64,000 bases of DNA from Pseudomonas morbosilactucae (GTDB lineage Bacteria > Pseudomonadota > Gammaproteobacteria > Pseudomonadales > Pseudomonadaceae): assembly GCF_023241715.1 (NCBI RefSeq), contig NZ_JALQCW010000026.1:1-64000 (forward strand), written 5' to 3'. Of this stretch, positions 53,353-63,058 are shown piece by piece (within the stretch, counting starts at the first letter, position 1; each line of letters begins with the position of its first letter). The position numbers and the translations under genes were made by a program. The notes beneath the pieces are model-generated. The model was not told the origin of the DNA. It worked only from the letters and a program-made list of their open reading frames with translations, and did no database searches.

Positions 53353-55014
53353 ATGAGCACTAGCACTGCGGCGGGCAATCCTGCCGCTCAGTCAGCGTTC
53401 CTGTCCAAAGAACGCATCATCGCCAAGCCCGGTTTCAACCGCTGGCTGGTTCCACCGGCCGCTCTGGCCATCCACCTTTGCATCGGCATGGCCTACGGCT
53501 TTTCGGTGTTCTGGTTGCCGTTGTCCAAGGCGCTTGGGGTAACGGCCCCGGTGGCTTGTGCACCGGACATGAGCTTCATCGCACAGATCTTTTCGTCCCA
53601 GTGTGACTGGCCGATCTCCATGCTCGGCTGGATCTACACCCTGTTCTTCATCTTCCTGGGCTGCTCGGCAGCGATCTGGGGCGGTTGGCTGGAACACGCC
53701 GGCCCGCGTAAAGCCGGCGTGGTATCGGCCTTGTGCTGGTGCGGCGGCCTGCTGATTTCCGCGCTGGGCATCTACACCCATCAAATCTGGCTGATGTGGC
53801 TGGGTTCCGGGGTGATTGGCGGTATCGGCCTGGGCCTGGGCTATATCTCGCCGGTCTCGACCCTGATCAAGTGGTTCCCGGACAAGCGCGGCATGGCCAC
53901 CGGCATGGCGATCATGGGCTTTGGCGGCGGCGCGATGGTTGGCGCTCCCCTGGCCGCGGCCTTGATGGGTCACTTTGCCTCGCCGACCGGCGTTGGCGTG
54001 TGGCAGAGCTTCCTGGTGATGGCGGCGATCTACTTCGTGTTCATGATCGGTGGCGCGCTGTCGTACCGGGTGCCGCCAACCGGCTGGAAGCCTGAAGGCT
54101 GGACCGCCCCGGCGAAAAAAGCCGCCAACGCAATGATCACCCACCGCCATGTACACGTGAATGTGGCCTGGAAGACGCCGCAATTCCGTCTGGTATGGCT
54201 GGTGCTGTGCCTCAACGTTTCGGCGGGCATCGGCATCCTCGGCATGGCCTCGCCACTGTTGCAGGAAGTGTTCGCCGGCAAGCTGCTGGGCAATAACCTG
54301 ACCTTCAGCCAACTGGACGCCGGGCAACTGGCGCAGATCGCCGCGATTGCTGCCGGGTTTACCGGTTTGCTCAGCCTGTTCAACATCGGCGGGCGCTTCT
54401 TCTGGGCGTCGTTCTCCGACTACCTGGGGCGTAAAAATACCTATTTCGTGTTCTTCGCCTTGGGCTTTGCCCTGTATGCGCTGATCCCGAACCTGGGCCA
54501 CCTGGGCAATATCGCCCTGTTCGTGGCGGCGTTCTGCATCATCCTGTCGATGTACGGCGGTGGTTTTGCCACGGTGCCGGCTTACCTGGCGGACTTGTTC
54601 GGCACACAGATGGTCGGTGCCATCCACGGTCGCTTGCTGACTGCCTGGGCGGCGGCGGGTGTGCTCGGTCCTGTGCTGGTCAACTACCTGCGTGAGTATC
54701 AGTTGAGCATCGGCGTGGAACGCGCCGCGGCCTACGACATCACCTTGTACATCCTTGCCGGCCTGCTGGTGCTGGGCTTCCTGTGCAACCTGCTGGTGCG
54801 CCCGGTGGCCGACAAGTACTTCATGACCGACGAGCAACTGGCGGCCGAACAGGCCCTGGGCCATGACAAGGGCGCCGACACCAGCACCGTGCTGGAGTGG
54901 AAAGCCTCGTCGAGCAGCGTGCCGTTGGCGGTTGTCGCCTGGCTGGTGGTGGGTATTCCGTTGGCGTGGGGCGTGTGGGTCACCCTGCAGAAAACCGCGG
55001 TGCTGTTCCACTAA
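53353..55014 (+). CDS. OFA-family MFS transporter
   Basis: The 553-residue protein has twelve membrane helices and the oxalate/formate antiporter (OFA) features: ALAIHLCIGMAYGFSVFWLPLS in helix 1, GGIGLGLGYISPVSTLIKWFPDKRGMATG in helices 4-5 (read in two parts) and GGRFFWASFSDYLGRKNTY in the middle. It has an unusually long loop and a C-terminal extension with one further helix. Substrate is unknown; monocarboxylate or oxalate exchange is the family norm. ATG 53353 has GGGGAAA upstream. Confidence 0.87.
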   Translation: MSTSTAAGNPAAQSAFLSKERIIAKPGFNRWLVPPAALAIHLCIGMAYGFSVFWLPLSKALGVTAPVACAPDMSFIAQIFSSQCDWPISMLGWIYTLFFIFLGCSAAIWGGWLEHAGPRKAGVVSALCWCGGLLISALGIYTHQIWLMWLGSGVIGGIGLGLGYISPVSTLIKWFPDKRGMATGMAIMGFGGGAMVGAPLAAALMGHFASPTGVGVWQSFLVMAAIYFVFMIGGALSYRVPPTGWKPEGWTAPAKKAANAMITHRHVHVNVAWKTPQFRLVWLVLCLNVSAGIGILGMASPLLQEVFAGKLLGNNLTFSQLDAGQLAQIAAIAAGFTGLLSLFNIGGRFFWASFSDYLGRKNTYFVFFALGFALYALIPNLGHLGNIALFVAAFCIILSMYGGGFATVPAYLADLFGTQMVGAIHGRLLTAWAAAGVLGPVLVNYLREYQLSIGVERAAAYDITLYILAGLLVLGFLCNLLVRPVADKYFMTDEQLAAEQALGHDKGADTSTVLEWKASSSSVPLAVVAWLVVGIPLAWGVWVTLQKTAVLFH

Positions 55015-55046
55015 ATCCGGCCGTTTCCGGCTTGCCGGGCATCGCG

Positions 55047-55117
55047 CTATCGCTGGCCAGCCAGCTCCTGCAGGATGTGTGATTTTGTAGGAGCCGGCTG
55101 GCCGGCGCTGGCGATGT
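55047..55117. repeat. REP doublet (REPIN)
   Basis: ATCGCTGGCCAGCCAGCTCC near 55049 faces GTAGGAGCCGGCTGGCCGGC at 55087-55106. The two REP units can form a long hairpin after the OFA gene. Confidence 0.75.
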
Positions 55118-55271
55118 GGCTAATGCCGGCTCTTCTTTGCTTGTCATGACAGGTATAGCCCCAGTGCTATTGGGTTCAGCCCGTCAGGATATTGTCCTGC
55201 GTGTTTCTGTTTGGCCGCCGTCGGGCCTATAATGTTCGCCTTTTTCGCCCAATGATTTTGCGGAGCTGGTG

Positions 55272-55865
55272 ATGGCCGAACGTAAGGCATCTGTCGAGCG
55301 CGACACTCTGGAAACCCAGATCAAAGCCTCGATCAACCTGGATGGCACCGGAAAGGCCCGATTCGATATCGGCGTGCCCTTCCTTGAGCACATGCTGGAC
55401 CAGATCGCCCGTCACGGGCTGATCGACTTGGATATCGAAAGCAAGGGCGACCTGCATATCGACGACCACCACACCGTGGAGGACGTGGGTATCACCTTGG
55501 GTCAAGCCTTCAGCAAGGCCATCGGTGACAAGAAAGGCATCCGTCGTTACGGCCACGCCTATGTGCCGCTCGATGAAGCCCTGTCCCGCGTCGTGATCGA
55601 CTTCTCTGGCCGTCCTGGCCTGCAGATGCACGTACCCTTTACCCGCGCCAGTGTCGGCGGCTTCGACGTTGACCTGTTCCAGGAATTCTTCCAGGGCTTC
55701 GTCAACCACGCCAACGTCACCCTGCACATCGACACCCTGCGTGGGCACAACACTCACCACCAGATCGAAACCGTGTTCAAGGCTTTCGGCCGCGCTCTGC
55801 GCATGGCTGTGGAGCTGGATGAGCGCATGGCCGGGCAAATGCCATCGACCAAGGGCGTCCTGTAA
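55272..55865 (+). CDS. hisB: imidazoleglycerol-phosphate dehydratase
   Basis: The 197-residue enzyme has the metal-binding motifs [15 protein letters not shown] and [11 protein letters not shown], and [13 protein letters not shown] near the start. It catalyses the sixth step of histidine synthesis in the cytoplasm. ATG 55272 gives the exact family length; a GTG three bases earlier is not needed. Its stop overlaps the hisH start (TAATG), and the order hisB-hisH-orf-hisA-hisF is the usual one in Pseudomonas. Confidence 0.95.
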   Translation: MAERKASVERDTLETQIKASINLDGTGKARFDIGVPFLEHMLDQIARHGLIDLDIESKGDLHIDDHHTVEDVGITLGQAFSKAIGDKKGIRRYGHAYVPLDEALSRVVIDFSGRPGLQMHVPFTRASVGGFDVDLFQEFFQGFVNHANVTLHIDTLRGHNTHHQIETVFKAFGRALRMAVELDERMAGQMPSTKGVL

Positions 55866-56503
55866 TGCAGACGGTCGCCGTTATCGATTACGGCATGGGC
55901 AACCTGCACTCGGTGGCCAAGGCCCTCGAGCACGTGGGTGCCGGCAAGGTGATGATCACCAGCGACGCCAACGTGATTCGCGAAGCCGACCGGGTGGTGT
56001 TCCCCGGTGTGGGCGCGATTCGCGATTGCATGGCCGAAATTCGTCGCCTGGGCTTCGACAGCCTGGTGCGTGAAGTCAGCCAGGACCGTCCCTTCCTGGG
56101 GATCTGCGTGGGCATGCAAGCCTTGCTTGACCACAGTGAAGAGAACGACGGCGTCGATTGCATCGGTCTGTTCCCGGGTCAGGTGAAGTTTTTCGGCAAG
56201 GGCCTGCATGAAGACGGCGAGCACTTGAAGGTGCCGCACATGGGCTGGAACGAAGTGCAGCAGGCGGTGAGTCACCCGCTGTGGCACAACATCCCGGACC
56301 TGGCGCGCTTCTACTTCGTGCACAGCTACTACATCGCTGCCGGCAACGCGCGGCAGGTGGTGGGCAGCGGTCACTACGGCGTGGACTTCGCCGCTGCGCT
56401 GGCCGACGGCTCGCGTTTTGCCGTGCAGTTCCACCCCGAGAAGAGCCACACCCACGGCCTGCAGTTGCTGCAAAACTTCGCCGCCTGGGATGGTCGCTGG
56501 TAA
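55865..56503 (+). CDS. hisH: imidazole glycerol phosphate synthase subunit HisH
   Basis: The 212-residue glutaminase has its catalytic C81 in GICVGMQAL and the histidine-glutamate pair in [11 protein letters not shown] near 190. It makes ammonia from glutamine for HisF. It starts on the last base of the hisB stop. Confidence 0.95.
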   Translation: MQTVAVIDYGMGNLHSVAKALEHVGAGKVMITSDANVIREADRVVFPGVGAIRDCMAEIRRLGFDSLVREVSQDRPFLGICVGMQALLDHSEENDGVDCIGLFPGQVKFFGKGLHEDGEHLKVPHMGWNEVQQAVSHPLWHNIPDLARFYFVHSYYIAAGNARQVVGSGHYGVDFAAALADGSRFAVQFHPEKSHTHGLQLLQNFAAWDGRW

Positions 56504-56764
56504 ATGGCCGCAAAAAAAAACAAGCCGCCGATCCTGACCCTCACTCCCGAGCAGGAGAGCGAGGCCAATCACAAGATCAAGCGGTTCATGGAGGATCGCT
56601 TCGAACTGGACCTGGGTTCGTTCGAAGCGGCGGAAATCCTTGAGTTGTTTACCCGCGAAATCGCCCCGCATTACTACAATCGGGCGATTTTCGATGTGCA
56701 GGTGCACCTTAAAGAACGGTTCGAAAGCATCGAAAGCGATCTGTGGGCGCTCGAGAAGAATTGA
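56504..56764 (+). CDS. DUF2164 protein
   Basis: The 86-residue protein begins directly after hisH (ATG 56504). It has PILTLTPEQESEANHKIKRFM and FELDLGSFEAAEILELF, the DUF2164 pattern, with a helical C-terminus. It is regularly found in this place inside the his cluster of pseudomonads. Its role is unknown. Confidence 0.85.
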   Translation: MAAKKNKPPILTLTPEQESEANHKIKRFMEDRFELDLGSFEAAEILELFTREIAPHYYNRAIFDVQVHLKERFESIESDLWALEKN

Positions 56765-56840
56765 AGTAGCCGCAAGCTTCAGGCGTGAAGCTGCAAGAAT
56801 TGAAACGCGTGCTTGCTTGCAGCTCATGGCTTGCAGCTTG
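56765..56840. repeat. dispersed repeat before hisA
   Basis: A region rich in GCTTGCAGCTTGCAACTC-type units lies between the DUF2164 gene and hisA. The final AGCTTGCAACTCTT also occurs in front of hisF (57677-57690) and a related copy lies near 59350. Confidence 0.6.
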
Positions 56841-56865
56841 CAACTCTTTTGACGAAGGAAAAAGC

Positions 56866-57615
56866 ATGCTCATTATTCCCGCTATCGATCTTAAAGACGG
56901 TGCCTGTGTACGTCTGCGCCAGGGCCGTATGGAAGATTCCACGGTGTTCTCCGATGACCCGGTGAGCATGGCTGCCAAGTGGGTCGAAGGCGGTTGCCGT
57001 CGTCTGCACCTGGTCGACCTGAACGGTGCCTTTGAAGGCCAACCGGTCAACGGCGAAGTGGTCACCGCCATCGCCAAGCGCTACCCGAACCTGCCGATCC
57101 AGATCGGTGGCGGCATCCGCTCCCTGGAAACCATCGAGCACTACGTCAAAGCCGGCGTGAGCTACGTGATCATCGGCACCAAAGCCGTGAAAGATCCGGC
57201 CTTCGTCGCTGAAGCCTGCCGCGCGTTCCCGGGCAAGGTCATCGTTGGCCTGGATGCCAAAGACGGTTTCGTGGCCACCGATGGCTGGGCCGAGATCAGC
57301 ACCGTCCAGGTGATCGACCTGGCCAAGCAGTTCGAAGCCGATGGCGTGTCGGCCATCGTTTATACCGACATCGCCAAAGACGGCATGATGCAGGGCTGCA
57401 ACGTTTCGTACACCGCTGCCCTGGCTGCCGCGACCAAGATCCCAGTGATCGCGTCCGGCGGTATCCACAACCTGGGTGACATCAAGTCGCTGCTGGACGC
57501 CAAGGCTCCAGGCATCATCGGCGCCATCACGGGCCGCGCGATTTATGAGGGCACGCTGGATGTGGCCGAGGCTCAAGCCTTTTGTGATGGCTACGCGGCC
57601 AGCTCCAAGTCGTAA
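56866..57615 (+). CDS. hisA: phosphoribosylformimino-AICAR ribotide isomerase
   Basis: The 249-residue TIM-barrel has the N-terminal catalytic Asp in PAIDLKDG, the phosphate loops IQIGGGIRS and VIASGGIH, and the second acid in VYTDIAKDG. It isomerises ProFAR in histidine synthesis. ATG 56866 has GAAGGA upstream. Confidence 0.95.
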   Translation: MLIIPAIDLKDGACVRLRQGRMEDSTVFSDDPVSMAAKWVEGGCRRLHLVDLNGAFEGQPVNGEVVTAIAKRYPNLPIQIGGGIRSLETIEHYVKAGVSYVIIGTKAVKDPAFVAEACRAFPGKVIVGLDAKDGFVATDGWAEISTVQVIDLAKQFEADGVSAIVYTDIAKDGMMQGCNVSYTAALAAATKIPVIASGGIHNLGDIKSLLDAKAPGIIGAITGRAIYEGTLDVAEAQAFCDGYAASSKS

Positions 57616-57692
57616 GCGTCAAGCGGCAAGCCAAGGGTGCGACTGCGGTTCGCTCTTGCTTGCCGCTTGAAGCTTGAAGCTTGCAACTCTTA
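57616..57692. repeat. dispersed repeat before hisF
   Basis: It contains CAAGCGGCAAGCC and GCTTGAAGCTTGAAGCTTGC facing each other, so it can form an imperfect hairpin. It belongs to the same family as the stretch before hisA. Confidence 0.6.
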
Positions 57693-57708
57693 ATCGGAGA
57701 TTAAGCCC

Positions 57709-58479
57709 ATGGCACTGGCCAAACGCATCATCCCTTGCCTGGACGTCGACAACGGTCGCGTGGTCAAGGGCGTCAAGTTTGAGAACATCCGTGACGCCGG
57801 CGACCCGGTGGAAATTGCCCGTCGCTACGACGAGCAGGGTGCCGACGAGATTACCTTTCTCGACATCACCGCCAGCGTCGATGGTCGCGATACCACGCTG
57901 CACACCGTCGAGCGCATGGCCAGCCAGGTATTTATCCCGCTGACCGTGGGCGGTGGCGTGCGCACTGTGCAAGACATCCGCAACCTGCTGAATGCCGGCG
58001 CGGACAAGGTCTCGATCAACACCGCCGCGGTGTTCAACCCCGAGTTCGTCGGTGAAGCAGCGCAGCATTTCGGCTCGCAGTGCATCGTCGTCGCTATCGA
58101 TGCCAAGAAGGTTTCCGGCCCGGGCGAAACCCCGCGTTGGGAGATTTTCACCCATGGCGGCCGCAAGCCCACCGGGTTGGATGCGGTGGAGTGGGCGAAG
58201 AAAATGGAAGGCCTGGGCGCCGGTGAAATCCTCCTGACCAGCATGGATCAGGACGGCATGAAAAACGGCTTCGACCTGGGTGTGACTCGCGCCATCAGCG
58301 ACGCGCTGGGCATTCCAGTGATCGCGTCTGGCGGCGTGGGTAACCTTCAGCATTTGGCCGACGGCATCCTCGAAGGCCACGCCAGCGCAGTGCTGGCGGC
58401 GAGCATTTTCCACTTCGGCGAGTACACCGTTCCCGAGGCCAAGGCCTACATGGCTCAGCGCGGGATTGTTGTGCGATAG
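57709..58479 (+). CDS. hisF: imidazole glycerol phosphate synthase subunit HisF
   Basis: The 256-residue TIM-barrel cyclase has D12 in [11 protein letters not shown] and the second catalytic acid in [11 protein letters not shown]. The phosphate sites are TVGGGVR and ASGGVGN. With HisH it makes IGP and AICAR. ATG 57709 has GGAGA upstream. Confidence 0.96.
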   Translation: MALAKRIIPCLDVDNGRVVKGVKFENIRDAGDPVEIARRYDEQGADEITFLDITASVDGRDTTLHTVERMASQVFIPLTVGGGVRTVQDIRNLLNAGADKVSINTAAVFNPEFVGEAAQHFGSQCIVVAIDAKKVSGPGETPRWEIFTHGGRKPTGLDAVEWAKKMEGLGAGEILLTSMDQDGMKNGFDLGVTRAISDALGIPVIASGGVGNLQHLADGILEGHASAVLAASIFHFGEYTVPEAKAYMAQRGIVVR

Positions 58480-58542
58480 CCACTGGACAGCATGGCGGGC
58501 TCACGGCACTCTTGGGCACGCCATGGATTCCGGTAGCCTGTC

Positions 58543-59298
58543 ATGTTCAAACGTCTGCTCCTTGTTCTAGCCAGCGCCTCGGTCCTTCTTGCCGGCGGCG
58601 TACGTGCAGCAGAATCGTCCGACCCTTCCCTGGTGTTGCTGACCGAAAACTTTCCCCCCTACAACATGGCCAAGAACGGCAAGAACTTCGCCCAGGGCGA
58701 AAATATCAACGGCATTGCCGTGGATATCGTTCGGGAAATGTTCAAGCGCGCCGGCATCAATTACAGCCTGACCCTGCGCTTCCCCTGGGAGCGAATCTAC
58801 AAGCTGGCCCTTGAGCAGCCTGGGTACGGCGTGTTCGTCATGGCCCGCTTGCCGGACCGGGAAAAGCTCTTCAAATGGGTCGGCCCCATCGGCCCGGATG
58901 ACTGGATCATGCTGGCCAAGGCCGACAGCAAGATCAGCCTTGAATCCCTGGAACAGGCGCACTCGTACAAGATTGGCGCCTACAAAGGCGATGCGATTGC
59001 CGAGACCCTGAGCAAGCAAGGCCTGGTGCCGCTGGTGGTGCTGCGCGATCAAGACAACGCGAAGAAGCTGCTCAGCGGCCAGATCGACCTGTGGGCCACC
59101 GGCGACCCGGCCGGGCGCTACCTGGCCAAGCAGGAAGGCATCACCGGCCTCAAGACCGTGCTGCGTTTCAACAGCGCCGAGTTATACCTGGCGCTGAACA
59201 AAGACGTCCCGGACGCCACCGTCGCCAAGCTGCAAGCCGCCCTGGATGAGCTGCGCAAGGAAGGCCTCGTGGACGAAATCATGGGGAGGTATTTGTGA
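58543..59298 (+). CDS. periplasmic solute-binding protein (SBP_bac_3)
   Basis: The 251-residue precursor has a signal peptide ending near VRA-AES (residue 24). It is an SBP_bac_3-type protein of the orphan kind (LTENFPPYNMAKNGKNFAQG, then INGIAVDIVREMFKRAGI). Such proteins often lack transporter partners and may signal. No permease lies nearby. The ligand is unknown. Confidence 0.8.
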   Translation: MFKRLLLVLASASVLLAGGVRAAESSDPSLVLLTENFPPYNMAKNGKNFAQGENINGIAVDIVREMFKRAGINYSLTLRFPWERIYKLALEQPGYGVFVMARLPDREKLFKWVGPIGPDDWIMLAKADSKISLESLEQAHSYKIGAYKGDAIAETLSKQGLVPLVVLRDQDNAKKLLSGQIDLWATGDPAGRYLAKQEGITGLKTVLRFNSAELYLALNKDVPDATVAKLQAALDELRKEGLVDEIMGRYL

Positions 59299-59304
59299 GG
59301 GGGG

Positions 59305-59375
59305 GAGCGACAAGTTTTGAGCGGCAAGCGGGCATCGGTGCGCTTGTAGCTTGTAGCTCAAAGCTTGCAGCTGCT
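59305..59375. repeat. dispersed repeat of the his-cluster type
   Basis: GAGCGGCAAGCGGGCATCGG is followed by GTAGCTTGTAGCTCAAAGCT, the same repeat family as before hisA and hisF. It fills the spacer between two convergent genes. Confidence 0.5.
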
Positions 59376-59377
59376 CC

Positions 59378-60178
59378 TCACCTATACCTCCCGTCCTTGC
59401 CGTGCGCCGCGGTGGCTTGATTGCTGCGCAGGCCGATCATTGACTTGATATCAATCCATTCCACGCCCTGGGCCTTGAGCTTGGGCAGTTCGCGTTCGAG
59501 TACTGCCAGGGTTTGCGGATAGGGGTGCCCGATCATCACCGCTGTGCCTTGTTTGTGGGCCAGTTTAATGGCGGTCTGCAGTTGGTGGCTGATGGCGGCT
59601 TCGGTGCGTTCGTCGTCGAGGAATACATCCCGGGAAACGCTGGCCAGGCCGATTTTCTGCGCTTCGGCGGCGGCCACTGTTTGCGCGCTGGTGCGGCTGT
59701 CGACGAAGAATTTGTGCCGCCGCTGCAACTCGCCCATCAACCAGGCCATGGCCTGGGGCTGGGCGGTCATGCGGCTGCCCATGTGGTTGTTGATGCCGCT
59801 GGTGTAGGGCACGGCATCGAAGGCGGCGTTCAGGCGTTTTTCCAGTTCGGGGATGGGCAGGTCAGGGTGCCAGGCGAACGGCCCGGTGGCGGGGTCCATG
59901 GGCATGTGTAGGATGACGATCTTGCCGGCGCGGTGGGCTTCGCGGGCAAACTCGGCAGCGTGGGGCGTATCCGGCATGATCGCTGTGGTTACCGGGCCGG
60001 GCAGGGCCAGCACGCGGCGGTCCCGAGGCAGGTTTTGCCCGAGGTCGTCGATGATCAGCGTCAGGTAGGCTTTGGGCGCGGTGGTGCTGGGCTCGGCGGC
60101 TTGGAGTGGCGCGACGGCGAGGGTGCACAGGAGCCCCATCACGAGCCTCCACGGGCGGGTGATCTTCGATAGGGGCAT
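59378..60178 (-). CDS. divergent polysaccharide deacetylase (YibQ family)
   Basis: The protein has a signal peptide (SKITRPWRLVMGLLCTLAVA) and a NodB-like fold of the DUF610 kind: LIIDDLGQN near the start, ILHMPMDP, INNHMGSRMTA and FVDSRTS. The metal site is of this divergent type. The start is uncertain: ATG 60178 gives a signal peptide with a basic n-region. ATG 60139 has a strong GGAGG but no positive charge, and ATG 60214 overlaps a REP unit. It lies after ctpA, as in other pseudomonads. Confidence 0.85.
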   Translation of the reverse strand: MPLSKITRPWRLVMGLLCTLAVAPLQAAEPSTTAPKAYLTLIIDDLGQNLPRDRRVLALPGPVTTAIMPDTPHAAEFAREAHRAGKIVILHMPMDPATGPFAWHPDLPIPELEKRLNAAFDAVPYTSGINNHMGSRMTAQPQAMAWLMGELQRRHKFFVDSRTSAQTVAAAEAQKIGLASVSRDVFLDDERTEAAISHQLQTAIKLAHKQGTAVMIGHPYPQTLAVLERELPKLKAQGVEWIDIKSMIGLRSNQATAAHGKDGRYR

Positions 60179-60221
60179 GGTGGCGGGGTGGGACCTTGGC
60201 GGTGTGGCGATCATGAAAACG

Positions 60222-60287
60222 CTATCGCGAGCAAGCTCGCTCCTACAGGTTGTTGCCTGTCTGTAGGAGCCGGCTTGCCGGCGATAG
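60222..60287. repeat. REP doublet (REPIN)
   Basis: TATCGCGAGCAAGCTCGCTC near 60224 faces TGTAGGAGCCGGCTTGCCGG near 60262. They can form a long hairpin between ctpA and the deacetylase gene. Confidence 0.8.
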
Positions 60288-60293
60288 GTTCCG

Positions 60294-61604
60294 TCACTTG
60301 CTGCGGGTGATGCTCAGCCCTTTGAGCAGGCTCAGGGCCTGGGCCAACTGGTAGTCATCGTCCTGCGGCATCGGCTTGGCCTTGGTGGACGCAGCGCTTG
60401 GCTTGTCGGCACCGCCGTTGCCATTGCCCAGGTGACCCTGCAGGTCGGCTTCTTTGTAGTACTCGCCGTCCTGGGCCTCGCTGGTGATCTTGGCGCGGCG
60501 CACCTCGATGTCCGGCACGATGCCCTGGGCCTGGATCGAGCGGCCGTTGGGGGTGAAGTACAGCGCGGTGGTGATTTTCAGCGCACGCTCGTTGTTCAGC
60601 GGCAGCACGGTCTGCACCGAGCCCTTGCCGAAGCTGGTGGTGCCCATCAGCACGGCGCGTTTCTGGTCTTGCAGGGCGCCGGCGACGATTTCCGACGCCG
60701 AGGCGCTGCCGCCGTTGATCAGCACCACCATCGGCACCGCTTCGCTTTCGTCTTTGCCGGTGGCCGAGAAGCGCAGCTCGGAGTTGGCGATACGGCCCTT
60801 GGTGTAGACGATCAGGCCTTTGGTGATGAAGTGGTCGACCACTTCCACCGCCGCCTGCAAGACGCCGCCCGGGTTGTTGCGCAGGTCGAGGATGATGCCG
60901 TTGAGCTTTTTGCCGTTGTCCTTGCGCAGCTTGGCCAGGGCCTTGGAGACTTCCTCGCCGGTCTTGACCTGGAACTGGGTGATGCGGATGTAGCCGTAGC
61001 CCGACTCCAGCAACTGGCTCTTCACGCTCTTCACCTGGATGGTGGCGCGGGCCAGGGTCACGTCGAATGGCGTGCCGCCGTCGCGAACCAGGGTCAGGGT
61101 GATTTTCTGGCCGATCTTGCCGCGCATTTTGTCTACGGCTTCGGTCATGGTCTGGCCACGGGTCGGCTGGCCGTTGATCTTGACGATCAGGTCGCCGGCC
61201 TGGATCCCGGCCTTGGACGCTGGGGTGTCATCGATGGGCGAGACCACTTTGATAAAGCCGTCTTCGGCACCGACTTCGATGCCCAGGCCGCCGAATTCGC
61301 CGCTGGTGCTTTCCTGCAGCTCGGCAAAGTCTTCCGGGCCCAGGTAGGCCGAGTGCGGGTCAAGGTTGCTGAGCATGCCCTTGATGGCGTTCTCCAGCAG
61401 GGTCTTGTCGTCCACGGGTTCGACGTAGGCAGCCTTGATCCGGTCCATGACCTCGGCAAAGGTGCGCAGCTCGTCCAGGGGCAGCGGCGCCTTGGTGGTC
61501 GCGGCGCTGGCCGATGGCGCGGGTTCTGCGGCGAACGCCAGCGGCGCACCGATCACCAGGGCGATCGTCAGGGCCAACGAGGTGAGGCGAGACAAATGCA
61601 GCAT
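60294..61604 (-). CDS. ctpA: S41 carboxy-terminal processing protease
   Basis: The 436-residue periplasmic protease has a signal peptide ending near AFA-AEP and a PDZ domain (GGLGIEVGAEDGFIKVVSPI) in the first half. The catalytic serine is in NGGSASASE and the lysine in TSFGKGSVQ. ATG 61604 has AGGAG about nine bases upstream, and a longer frame is unsupported. It follows envC by 32 bases and is probably co-transcribed. In P. aeruginosa CtpA degrades murein hydrolases. Confidence 0.93.
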   Translation of the reverse strand: MLHLSRLTSLALTIALVIGAPLAFAAEPAPSASAATTKAPLPLDELRTFAEVMDRIKAAYVEPVDDKTLLENAIKGMLSNLDPHSAYLGPEDFAELQESTSGEFGGLGIEVGAEDGFIKVVSPIDDTPASKAGIQAGDLIVKINGQPTRGQTMTEAVDKMRGKIGQKITLTLVRDGGTPFDVTLARATIQVKSVKSQLLESGYGYIRITQFQVKTGEEVSKALAKLRKDNGKKLNGIILDLRNNPGGVLQAAVEVVDHFITKGLIVYTKGRIANSELRFSATGKDESEAVPMVVLINGGSASASEIVAGALQDQKRAVLMGTTSFGKGSVQTVLPLNNERALKITTALYFTPNGRSIQAQGIVPDIEVRRAKITSEAQDGEYYKEADLQGHLGNGNGGADKPSAASTKAKPMPQDDDYQLAQALSLLKGLSITRSK

Positions 61605-61636
61605 GTCGAACGAACTCCTAAATGGGGTAGCAGCGC

Positions 61637-62923
61637 TTATCCTTGCGCATGGCACCACTGTGCCGGGTCGCTGGGGCGGCCCTGCTGACGAATAGCGAAG
61701 TACAGCGCAGGTGTGTCTTGTCCGCCACTATTACCCACAGTGGAGATGGACTCACCGGCTTTGACGATGTCGCCCGCTTCTTTAAGCAGCGTCTGGTTGT
61801 GCCCGTACAGACTCAGATAACCGTTACCGTGGTCGAGGATCACCAGCAAGCCGGCGCCTCGCAGCCAGTCGGCGAAGACCACGCGGCCGCCATGCACGGC
61901 GTGCACCTGGCTGCCGGCGGCGGCGCTGATCATCACCCCGTCCCACTTGGTTCGGGCATCGTCGCCACGGGTTTCACCAAAGCGCGCTAGCAATCGACCA
62001 TCAACTGGCCATGGAAGTTTTCCCCGGGCTGAAGCAAAAGGGCCGCCGTAGGACACGCCACTGCTCGAAACCAGTGGGCCGGGCGCCGGTTTTACGGGCT
62101 TGCGCGGCGCATCGCTGGCATCGGCCTGGGCTTCAAGCAAACGCTTTTTTTCGGCTTCCTGCTGGGCGATCAGCGCTTTCTGACGCGCTTCCTCCGCCTC
62201 GCGGGCCTGGCGAGCCAGGGTCTCTTCGATGGTTTTCAGGACTTTGGCCAGGTCGGCCTGGTCCTGTTCGCGGGCTTGCAGCTTCTGGTCGCGGGCCTTC
62301 ACGTCGTCGTTGAGCTTGGCCAGGGCCAGTTGCCGTTCCTTGCGGACTTTGTCGAGTTCTTCGCGCTGGGTGTCGAGGCTGCTTTTCTGCACCAGCAACT
62401 GGGCCTGCTGCAGAGAGATGTCCTTTTCCACATTGGCCAGCTGGCGCAGGGTCTCGTTGAAGTTCTTCAACTGCTCCAGGCGGGCCTGGCTCAGGTAGTC
62501 GTAATAGGTGAGGGTGCGGGCGAATTTTTCCGGGTTCTGCTGGTTGAGCAGCAGCTTGAGGTACTCCTGACGGCCGTTTTGGTAGGCCGCGCGGGCCTGG
62601 ATGGCGATCAGTCGTTGCTGTTCAGTGCGCGCGCTCTGGAGTTTTTTTTTCTCCTCATCGAGTCGCTGCAGCTCGGATTCGCTTTTCTTCAGCTCTTTCT
62701 GCAGGGCTTCGACCTGCTTCTCCAGCTTGCCCATTTCGGTCTCGGTGCCGCGCAGGTCTTTCTGCACGCCGGACTTTTCCTCTTGCAGCTTGCCGAGGAG
62801 CTTCTTCAGTTCGGTAATGTCCTGGCGCGTGGCATCCAACTGTTGTTGGGTTTGCGCGCGCTCATCGGCAAAGGCCGGTTGGAGCAGGCAGGTCAAAGCG
62901 AGGGCAATCAGGGCGCGAAGCAT
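61637..62923 (-). CDS. envC: murein hydrolase activator EnvC
   Basis: The 428-residue protein has a signal peptide (LRALIALALTCLLQPAFA), a long coiled coil (about 25-245) and a C-terminal LytM/M23 domain. That domain keeps the fold (GDIVKAGESISTVGNSGGQ) but lacks the full set of metal ligands, as expected for an activator. It recruits amidases at the septum together with FtsEX. ATG 62923 is chosen; a longer frame starts in the 5' spacer. Confidence 0.92.
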   Translation of the reverse strand: MLRALIALALTCLLQPAFADERAQTQQQLDATRQDITELKKLLGKLQEEKSGVQKDLRGTETEMGKLEKQVEALQKELKKSESELQRLDEEKKKLQSARTEQQRLIAIQARAAYQNGRQEYLKLLLNQQNPEKFARTLTYYDYLSQARLEQLKNFNETLRQLANVEKDISLQQAQLLVQKSSLDTQREELDKVRKERQLALAKLNDDVKARDQKLQAREQDQADLAKVLKTIEETLARQAREAEEARQKALIAQQEAEKKRLLEAQADASDAPRKPVKPAPGPLVSSSGVSYGGPFASARGKLPWPVDGRLLARFGETRGDDARTKWDGVMISAAAGSQVHAVHGGRVVFADWLRGAGLLVILDHGNGYLSLYGHNQTLLKEAGDIVKAGESISTVGNSGGQDTPALYFAIRQQGRPSDPAQWCHAQG

Positions 62924-62977
62924 AGAGGCGGGTGACACCAGGGAAAGGGACGGCCTAGTATGCCCGCCCATCGCTGC

Positions 62978-63014
62978 AAAAAAAACGCCTCAAAGCCAAC
63001 TGCTTTGAGGCGTT
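62978..63014 (-). terminator. intrinsic terminator of gpmI
   Basis: AACGCCTCAAAGC (62984-62996) pairs with GCTTTGAGGCGTT (63002-63014). On the minus strand the stem is followed by T8, right after gpmI. Confidence 0.85.
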
Positions 63015-63058
63015 CGTCATAAAAAGCTGTTTCCAGCCAATTATTGGGCCATTTGCTA

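Noticed and set aside
53392..55011. 539-codon minus-strand open frame
   Set aside because: It is the His/Gln-rich shadow of the OFA transporter gene.
60139..60214. start of the deacetylase at 60139 or 60214
   Set aside because: 60139 has a strong GGAGG but a signal peptide without positive charge, and 60214 overlaps a REP unit. 60178 was kept with reservation.
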